NCBI GenBank assembly: GCA_900551005.1
Contig: URUL01000069.1
Span: 1 to 10,722 of the forward strand
Origin: an uncultured Ruminococcus sp.
Lineage (GTDB): Bacteria; Bacillota; Clostridia; Oscillospirales; CAG-272
DNA length: 10,722 bases
Direction of reading: 5' to 3'
Below, one piece after another: positions 6,172 to 10,722 of this stretch (its first letter is position 1; each line of letters begins with the position of its first letter). The notes under the pieces were generated by a model that had not been told where the DNA came from, ran no database searches, and saw nothing but the letters and a program-made list of their open reading frames with translations. Made by a program: the position numbers and the translations under genes.

Positions 6172-8898
6172 TCAAAATTTGTCGCTGTCCTCTATCTCTT
6201 CCGATTCGGAAGGCGGATTCTGCATACTCATCTCAAGATACTGGTCATATGTTATCAGAACATTTCTCGGCTTCTGTCCGTCCGGCGCGCTGACGATGCC
6301 GCGCTGCTCCATGATATCGATGAGCTTTGCCGCGCGTCCGAAGCCCAGTGAAAGCTTTCGCTGTATGAGTGAAGTGGAAATCTTGCCGCTCTCTATCGCC
6401 AGCTTGATGGCGCTGTCGAGCATCGGATCCGCCTTGTCGTCGCCTTCTCCTTCGGCGGTAGCGGCGGCAAGTCCTCCTCCGCTTCCCTTCTTCTGTCCGC
6501 AGCGTGCCGCTTCCTTCTCTATCTTTTCGCTTATCTCGCGGCTGTAGTTCTCGTCATTTTCACCGAAGCTCTGATTCTTCAGAAATTCAACGATCTTCAG
6601 TATCTCAGGCTCGTCTACATATGCGCCCTGAACTCGCGTGGGCGACATCGAGCCTACGGGTGAAAACAGCATATCGCCGCGACCTATCAGCTTCTCAGCA
6701 CCGCCCATATCGAGTATTGTTCTCGAGTCCTGCATGGAGGAAACGGTGCAGGCAATACGCGAAGGAATATTTGCCTTGATAGTACCCGTGATGACATCTA
6801 CGGAAGGACGCTGCGTACCGATTATCAGATGCATGCCTGCCGCGCGCGCCTTTGCCGCAATACGGTTTATCGAGGTTTCTACATCGTCCGGAGCCGTGAG
6901 CATGAGATCGGCAAGCTCATCTATGAATATTACTATCTGCGGAAGCTTCTCCGCCGTCGGATCATCCTTTATCGCCTCATTGTACTGCGCGAGATTGCGC
7001 TTGCCGGTGGACTCGAGAATATCGTATCTACGCTCCATTTCCGTCACAGCCCAGTGAAGCGCACCTGCCGCCTTCTTCGGGTCGAAAACGACGGGTACAA
7101 GCAGATGCGGGATACCGTTGTACATATTGAACTCAACCTTTTTCGGATCGATAAAAATGAATTTCACTTCATCGGGTCTTGCCTTATAGAGGATGCTGAT
7201 GATCAGCGAATTCATACATACGGATTTACCCATACCGGTAGCGCCCGCGATGAGCAGATGCGGCATTTTCGCTATATCGAAAAATACCTTTGCTCCCGTT
7301 ATGTCTATGCCGAGCGCTGCTGTCACCTTGCTCTTCGCATTGCGAAATTCGTCGCTGTCGATAAGCGAGCGCAGATAGACCGTCGAAACATTCTTATTCG
7401 GAACCTCTATACCTATCGCGCTCTTTCCGGGGATAACACCCGAGATACGCACGGCAGAGGCAAGACTGAGCGAAATATCATCGGTTCTGTTCATGATAGC
7501 GGCGACCTTTGTTCCCGATTCGGGCGCTATCTCATATCGTGTAACGGCAGGACCGCGCGATATTCCTATCACTCTCGTTCTTATATTGAAATCGCCGAGA
7601 GTGGAAACGATCTTCTGCGCATTTGCCGTCATTTCGTTTTGCGTATCTCCGCCTGAGGACTCCTTAAAAGCGAGAAGCTCTATCGGAGGAAACTGATATT
7701 CCGGCACAGGCGGCTCCTCGGGAATGATCGCCGGCTCTCCGTTTTCTCCCGCGAGAATAACGGAGGGTGTCTCGCTTTTCTTCTTCGGCTCTCTCTTTAT
7801 TTTCGTGCGCTTGACGGGCATGACATCCTCTATGATCGGTGCAGACTCGGAAACGACCTCATCTTTGACTTCGCGCGCTGATGTACTCTGCTCGGAGCCG
7901 TAGGGATCATATGTGTCTGGATAATGGTTGTCGTTGTCATCCGTGATGCCATTTCCGCTTAGTATATCCTCGCCTATTACGCCGCGGCGCGGTACTATTG
8001 CCGTTTCAACGGCTGCTGCGGCTTTTTCGTGTTCTCCCGCCTCGCGTTCTTTCTTGGCGCGCTTCTCGGCTTTCCTTTTATCAATATATCTCAAGAGATA
8101 AAAGACGGCTCTTCGCCATATGATTCCGGGTGTATAGCCTATAAAAAGAATGATAGAGATCACAAGAAAAAGAATGGAGAAGATAAGCGCACCCGGGACT
8201 CCGAGGCCTCTTATGCCCAGCGTGCCTATCAGTCCGCCGACGGAGCCGCCGCCTGTATAGGTGATGCCCTGAATATAAAAATCCTTCAGCAAAATCCCCA
8301 TTTTCCCCTCAACCGGAACAGAACCGGCGGCAGCAAAAATGACATGCAGCACCACTGAGAAGAAGAGCGTGACGGCAAACGAGAACATCACCCTGAAAAG
8401 ACGTGTTCCGCCTGCGGCATCGCGCTTCCAATAAAGCGCATGTATCAAAAGCATAATCGGAATGAGCAATGCCGCACCGCCGAAAAGTCCCGGCAAAAAT
8501 TCAGAGATAAACCCGCCGATAATGCCGACCTTCTCTGCCGCGGCAAAGCATATCACGATGAAGACGGCGAGCGCCGCCAGCACCGCTATCATTATCTGAT
8601 TTCCGACCGATGAGGGATTGACGGATTTTCTGCGCTTCCCTTCGGCTTCGGCATGTCCCTTTTCGCCCTGCGAAGAAGCACCGCGGGATGACTCTGCACC
8701 GTGCGTGCCGGTTTTTCGCGCATGATCGGTACCGTTCTTTTGACCTTCGGACTTCTCACCCTCAGACTTCTCGCCGCGCTTTTTGCCGCTTCGGCGGGAA
8801 AAGCCTGCCATATCCTCTTCTTTTACGGTATAAGCATCATCGTACTCGGAAAAATCGTCATCCGAGGCGGCTTGTTTTCTTTTTTTGTTTTCAGCCAT
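6172..8898 (-). CDS. ftsK: DNA translocase FtsK/SpoIIIE
   Basis: A membrane-anchored hexameric ATPase that pumps chromosomal DNA through the division septum (SpoIIIE role in spore formers). The 908 residues divide as: a charged, low-complexity N-terminus (1-95, including the repeat GEKSEGEKSEGQK at 42-54); four membrane segments (about 102-122, 138-157, 167-190, 236-257); a charged linker (about 270-400); an alpha domain (about 405-540); and the RecA-like motor. The motor shows Walker A GATGMGKSV (552-560, K558), Walker B IVIFIDELADLM (655-666), GTQRPSVDVITGTIKANIPS (694-713) and DSRTILDMGGAEKLIGRGDM (724-743). A C-terminal winged-helix gamma domain (about 825-885, with SLIQRKLSLGFGRAAKLID) reads polar DNA motifs. 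Walker A has Met where E. coli FtsK has Ser. The start has AAAGGAAGG about 6 nt upstream. It is the first gene of the minus-strand unit. FtsK versus SpoIIIE naming cannot be settled from sequence alone. Confidence 0.96.
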   Translation of the reverse strand: MAENKKRKQAASDDDFSEYDDAYTVKEEDMAGFSRRSGKKRGEKSEGEKSEGQKNGTDHARKTGTHGAESSRGASSQGEKGHAEAEGKRRKSVNPSSVGNQIMIAVLAALAVFIVICFAAAEKVGIIGGFISEFLPGLFGGAALLIPIMLLIHALYWKRDAAGGTRLFRVMFSFAVTLFFSVVLHVIFAAAGSVPVEGKMGILLKDFYIQGITYTGGGSVGGLIGTLGIRGLGVPGALIFSILFLVISIILFIGYTPGIIWRRAVFYLLRYIDKRKAEKRAKKEREAGEHEKAAAAVETAIVPRRGVIGEDILSGNGITDDNDNHYPDTYDPYGSEQSTSAREVKDEVVSESAPIIEDVMPVKRTKIKREPKKKSETPSVILAGENGEPAIIPEEPPVPEYQFPPIELLAFKESSGGDTQNEMTANAQKIVSTLGDFNIRTRVIGISRGPAVTRYEIAPESGTKVAAIMNRTDDISLSLASAVRISGVIPGKSAIGIEVPNKNVSTVYLRSLIDSDEFRNAKSKVTAALGIDITGAKVFFDIAKMPHLLIAGATGMGKSVCMNSLIISILYKARPDEVKFIFIDPKKVEFNMYNGIPHLLVPVVFDPKKAAGALHWAVTEMERRYDILESTGKRNLAQYNEAIKDDPTAEKLPQIVIFIDELADLMLTAPDDVETSINRIAAKARAAGMHLIIGTQRPSVDVITGTIKANIPSRIACTVSSMQDSRTILDMGGAEKLIGRGDMLFSPVGSMSPTRVQGAYVDEPEILKIVEFLKNQSFGENDENYSREISEKIEKEAARCGQKKGSGGGLAAATAEGEGDDKADPMLDSAIKLAIESGKISTSLIQRKLSLGFGRAAKLIDIMEQRGIVSAPDGQKPRNVLITYDQYLEMSMQNPPSESEEIEDSDKF

Positions 8899-8943
8899 TT
8901 TTTACCTTCCTTTGAAAAATTGTTTGCCGCAGAAAGCAATATT

Positions 8944-8996
8944 AAAAAAGCGGAAAGCCGTATATGATAACCGCCTTCTGAAATATTATCGGGCGG
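8944..8996 (-). promoter_or_regulatory. Possible attenuator in the ftsK leader
   Basis: In transcript sense, CCGCC (from plus 8992-8996) can pair with GGCGG (8971-8975). Alternatively the same GGCGG, extended to AGAAGGCGG (8971-8979), can pair with CCGCTTTTT (8945-8953), counting two G-U pairs, and ends in a run of six T (8944-8949). The two pairings share one strand and exclude each other, as in attenuators. The second stem has a 17-nt loop and uses part of its T-run, so it is a weak terminator at best. It lies about 45-100 nt before the ftsK start, downstream of the predicted promoter. Confidence 0.3.
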
Positions 8997-9000
8997 AGCT

Positions 9001-9028
9001 TTCGCAATACATAGTATAACAGGATAAT
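9001..9028 (+). promoter_or_regulatory. Candidate promoter for the TauE/SafE pair
   Basis: TTCGCA (9001-9006, 4/6 to consensus), a 16-nt spacer, then GATAAT (9023-9028, 5/6). It lies about 60 nt before the first TauE/SafE start. The -10 box overlaps the opposing promoter's -10 by two bases, so the two would compete or be co-regulated. The DNA is very AT-rich, so chance matches are likely. Confidence 0.3.
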
Positions 9029-9055
9029 TATAGCACAAAATATTATAAAATACAA
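9027..9055 (-). promoter_or_regulatory. Promoter of the ftsK-to-U32 unit (extended -10)
   Basis: On the minus strand: TTGTAT (plus 9050-9055), a 17-nt spacer ending TGC, then a perfect TATAAT (plus 9027-9032). The TGC before the -10 box is a classic extended -10, which compensates for the weak -35. Transcription would start near 9020, giving a leader of about 120 nt before ftsK. Confidence 0.55.
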
Positions 9056-9090
9056 TAATTAAAATAAAAATATTAAGGAGCGGAGAAAAT

Positions 9091-9486
9091 ATGGTCTTTA
9101 AATTCGGCAAATACTTTCGTAAATTTTTTCCGTTTGTGCTCGGTTCATTTGCCGCAGGTGCGGTAAACGGTCTTTTCGGCATGGGAGGAGGTATACTGAT
9201 ATTTTTCATGCTTTGTAAATTGTATGCGGAAAATGAGGAATACAGTACAAAAGATATTTTTGCCATGACCGTGATGAGTGTGCTCCTGATGTCGCTCTCG
9301 TCGGTCTGCCTGTATTTTACCTCGGGCGCTTTCTCTGTTGAGGATGTATTGCCATATATCTTGCCCGCTGTCCTCGGCGGTATAGGCGGTGCCTTTGCGC
9401 TTTCATATATCAAAACATCAATCCTTCGAAAAATTTTTGCCGCGATAATGATATATGGCGGGATCTCGCTCATATTACGTAAATAA
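9091..9486 (+). CDS. TauE/SafE family membrane protein, N-terminal-type half
   Basis: 131 residues, about half of a usual TauE/SafE transporter (roughly 250 residues, eight membrane segments). Four membrane segments are visible (about 13-41, 57-77, 86-106, 112-129). The first carries the family's glycine-rich turn as AVNGLFGMGGGILIF (24-38). A second Gly-rich stretch, VLGGIGGAFALSYI (94-107), matches the repeat end of the family. TauE/SafE members move sulfite, sulfoacetate or other organic anions; the substrate here is unknown. The start is supported by AAGGAG 10 nt and GGAG 5 nt upstream. The stop is clean (TAA), and the other half begins 11 nt later with its own ribosome binding site, so this looks like a designed two-gene arrangement and not a recent frameshift. 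Divergent from ftsK. Confidence 0.85.
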   Translation: MVFKFGKYFRKFFPFVLGSFAAGAVNGLFGMGGGILIFFMLCKLYAENEEYSTKDIFAMTVMSVLLMSLSSVCLYFTSGAFSVEDVLPYILPAVLGGIGGAFALSYIKTSILRKIFAAIMIYGGISLILRK

Positions 9487-9497
9487 AGGAGAAAATA

Positions 9498-9851
9498 ATG
9501 CTTGATTTTTTAGCCGCGGCGGGGACGGCGGCACTTTCTGCAACAGGAGTCGGAGGCGGCGGACTTCTGATACTATATCTGCGTCTTGTGCGGAATATTC
9601 CGCAGATCACATCTCAGGGAATCAACCTCATTTTCTTTACGGTGTCCTCATCATGTGCCGCCGTCGTTCACTTTTTCAAGCGCAAGCTCTGCATGAAAAC
9701 GGTTCTGCTGTGCGGAATATGCGGATTCTGCGGCGCATTTCTCGGGTTTGCCATTGTCCGGGCAGTCGATGTCAAGCTACTGCAAAAGGTTTTCGGCGCT
9801 CTCATAGCTCTCTGCGGAATAAAAACATTTTTCACCAAAAAATCTCAATAG
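9498..9851 (+). CDS. TauE/SafE family membrane protein, C-terminal-type half
   Basis: 117 residues with four membrane segments (about 3-30, 39-61, 67-87, 95-112). It repeats the layout of its upstream partner: a Gly-rich turn SATGVGGGGLLILYL (14-28), a polar loop, GICGFCGAFLGFAIV (73-87), and LLQKVFGALIALCGI (94-108), which parallels ILRKIFAAIMIYGGI in the first half. AGGAG lies 6 nt upstream of the ATG, within the 11-nt gap, so the two are co-transcribed and probably co-translated. The two halves are expected to pair in the membrane to form one eight-segment transporter. Six cysteines in 117 residues is high for the family. Substrate unknown; no sulfur-metabolism gene is in view. Confidence 0.83.
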   Translation: MLDFLAAAGTAALSATGVGGGGLLILYLRLVRNIPQITSQGINLIFFTVSSSCAAVVHFFKRKLCMKTVLLCGICGFCGAFLGFAIVRAVDVKLLQKVFGALIALCGIKTFFTKKSQ

Positions 9852-9886
9852 TTACAATTTATCAACATATATTCTGCTTTTGGTAC

Positions 9887-9915
9887 TTGCAAATCACGGG
9901 GTTTTATGGTAATAT
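9887..9915 (+). promoter_or_regulatory. Candidate promoter of the LRR gene
   Basis: TTGCAA (9887-9892, 4/6), a 17-nt spacer, then TGG-TAATAT (-10 at 9910-9915, 4/6, with an extended TG). A perfect TATAAT overlaps it at 9915-9920 but would need a 22-nt spacer from that -35. The 108-nt gap to the TauE/SafE pair suggests independent transcription. I see no convincing terminator after the TauE/SafE pair in this gap. Confidence 0.45.
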
Positions 9916-9959
9916 ATAATCAAATATTTTCCAAGTAAATTACGAAAGGCAAAAACGCA

Positions 9960-10646
9960 ATGAAAAAAACCATCGGCTTTTCAGCCGTAATACTCATAGC
10001 CGCGATGCTGCTCTGCAGTATGTTCCCTCTCCTCGCATCCGATGTGCAGACGAGCAAGAACAGCCTGTATGAGTACACATTAGACAGCAATAAGAAGGCT
10101 ACGATAACGGCCTACAAAGGAAGTGAAGCTTCCGTTTCAATAAACAAAATAGATGGCAGATATTCCGTCGTTGCCATCGGCGCGGGAGCATTCGCAGGCT
10201 GTTCTTCCATCACGGAAATAGAGCTCTCCGCCAATGTCAAGACCATTGAAAGCGGCGCTTTCGCAGGCTGCACCAAGCTTGAGACTGTCCGCTTCGCCGG
10301 CGACGGGCTTGAAACCATAGCCACCGATGCCTTCTACGGATGCACCTCTCTCAAAACATTCGATTTCCCCGCCACGGTGAAGGAGATCAAGGACGGCGCT
10401 TTTTCGGGCTGTTCGTCTTTTGCCTTTGATATATCCGCTCTCTCTTCGCTCACATCGATCGGCTCGCATGCCTTCAATAATTGCGCTTCTGATGCAGAAA
10501 GCTTTTCTGTCGCTATCCCCGCTTCGCTTACCGATATCGGCTACGGTGCTTTTGCCGGCTGCAGTAAAATAAGCTCCTTCGAGGTAGATTCGGCAAATAC
10601 GGCATATGCCTCTCGTGACGGCGTGCTTTTATCTAAGGATTTATAG
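9960..10646 (+). CDS. Secreted BspA-type leucine-rich-repeat protein, probably truncated
   Basis: A signal peptide is clear: MKK, a hydrophobic core (about 5-25) and a likely cleavage near ASDVQ (26-30). A short lead-in (YEYTLDSNKKATITAYKGS) is typical before BspA (LRR_5) repeats. About six repeats of 23-26 residues follow from residue 70, each with the pattern I-x2-GAF-x-GC: AIGAGAFAGC, TIESGAFAGC, TIATDAFYGC, EIKDGAFSGC, SIGSHAFNNC and DIGYGAFAGC. Such proteins are surface or secreted binding proteins, common in gut Firmicutes and often large; the ligand is unknown. The start has AAAGG about 10 nt upstream. The frame stops at TAG (10644-10646) right after the family-typical block ANTAYASRDGVLLSKDL, which normally leads into more repeats. 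The following in-frame sequence still looks like the family, so I suspect a nonsense-truncated gene. Confidence 0.85.
   Translation: MKKTIGFSAVILIAAMLLCSMFPLLASDVQTSKNSLYEYTLDSNKKATITAYKGSEASVSINKIDGRYSVVAIGAGAFAGCSSITEIELSANVKTIESGAFAGCTKLETVRFAGDGLETIATDAFYGCTSLKTFDFPATVKEIKDGAFSGCSSFAFDISALSSLTSIGSHAFNNCASDAESFSVAIPASLTDIGYGAFAGCSKISSFEVDSANTAYASRDGVLLSKDL
10168..10605 (+). repeat. Array of six BspA-type LRR coding repeats
   Basis: Protein repeats at residues about 70-93, 94-117, 118-140, 141-164, 165-190 and 191-215. They share the core [SYFHA]-x-AF-x-[GN]-C. The DNA repeat is degenerate (for example GCAGGCTG is kept in copies 1 and 2), so this is an old protein-level repeat, not a recent tandem DNA duplication. 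Confidence 0.75.
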
Positions 10647-10722
10647 AATCTCCTAAGCTATCCCCTCGGAAACAGCATCTAAGACTGAGAATATACGCTT
10701 AACTACGGTGTGAAATACATAA
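10647..10722 (+). pseudogene. In-frame continuation of the LRR gene, interrupted by stops; runs off window
   Basis: Past the TAG at 10644, the same frame reads NLLSYPLGNSI, then TAA (10680-10682), D, TGA (10686-10688), then EYTLNYGVKYI to the window edge. This is the text expected after GVLLSKD in BspA proteins (a 'tLisYP.g......YtIp.gVk.I' linker leading to the next repeat). The other two forward frames give no family-like text, so substitutions and not an indel broke it. All three stops could come from single C-to-T changes (CAG, CAA, CGA), but A-to-T and other origins are also possible. A low-quality sequence end is an alternative explanation. Confidence 0.55.

Noticed and set aside
6829..7656. 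275-codon open frame on the plus strand opposite the ftsK motor domain
   Set aside because: Shadow of the conserved ATPase; no ribosome site and no family-like sequence.
8735..8780. Possible tandem DNA repeat encoding GEKSEGEKSEGQK in the FtsK N-terminus
   Set aside because: Only about two short imperfect copies; ordinary low-complexity linker sequence and not a microsatellite or phase-variable tract.
8823..9473. 216-codon minus-strand open frame across the ftsK start and the first TauE/SafE gene
   Set aside because: It crosses the ftsK start, both divergent promoters and the TauE/SafE gene in antisense; Pro/Ile-rich shadow sequence.
9852..9959. Riboswitch or small RNA in the gap before the LRR gene
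   Set aside because: Only 108 nt of AT-rich DNA with a promoter; no stable stems or known aptamer motif seen.
10168..10605. LRR repeats as a CRISPR-like or other direct-repeat array
   Set aside because: Periodicity is at protein level (23-26 residues); the DNA is not a conserved repeat-spacer pattern.

Overview
The window looks like chromosomal DNA from an anaerobic Firmicute, most likely class Clostridia and possibly a gut or rumen lineage. This rests on gene content (a UPF0371/DUF1846 protein, an FtsK/SpoIIIE translocase, MltG next to a U32-family protein, half-size TauE/SafE proteins, a BspA-type leucine-rich-repeat secreted protein) and on purine-rich Shine-Dalgarno sites. No marker here fixes a genus. 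I see no tRNA, rRNA, CRISPR array, insertion sequence, attachment site or replication origin. No gene-free stretch exceeds about 200 bases; the longest is 8899-9090.

Layout. Bases 1-927 (+) are the C-terminal 308 codons of a DUF1846 protein that begins outside the window. Bases 928-1046 are a convergent intergenic region with an AT-rich inverted repeat and a perfect GC-rich palindrome, probably a bidirectional terminator. Bases 1047-8898 (-) hold seven closely packed genes, in transcription order: ftsK/spoIIIE, tmk, a DJ-1/PfpI gene, 5-formyltetrahydrofolate cyclo-ligase, a CPBP intramembrane protease, mltG, and a U32-family (TrhP-like) gene. Gaps are 24, 11 and 2 nt, a 14-nt overlap, 62 nt, and about 12-21 nt, so one polycistronic unit is likely. 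Its promoter (extended -10, perfect TATAAT) lies at 9027-9055. Bases 9091-9851 (+) are two half-length TauE/SafE membrane proteins in tandem. Bases 9960-10646 (+) are a secreted BspA-type LRR protein cut short by a TAG. The same frame past that stop still reads like the family but carries two more stops before the window ends.

How the genes relate. The minus-strand unit mixes growth functions: chromosome segregation (FtsK/SpoIIIE), dTMP to dTDP (Tmk), folate recycling (cyclo-ligase; its product feeds the one-carbon pool that supplies thymidylate synthase), glycan chain termination (MltG), and probable tRNA wobble-uridine hydroxylation (U32). The mltG-to-U32 order echoes the Bacillus yrrL-yrrM-yrrN-yrrO cluster, but without the methyltransferase and with one U32 gene.

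Most worth a second look: (1) a nested RNA hairpin in the 62-nt CPBP-mltG gap whose closing stem contains the mltG Shine-Dalgarno site and can be replaced by a palindrome covering the CPBP stop codon; (2) a smaller hairpin with the mltG stop codon in its loop, directly before the U32 Shine-Dalgarno site; (3) an attenuator-like leader before ftsK; (4) the split TauE/SafE pair; (5) the triple in-frame nonsense run at the end of the LRR gene. I see no clearly new multi-gene defence or biosynthetic system. The novel-looking signals are in the regulatory DNA.
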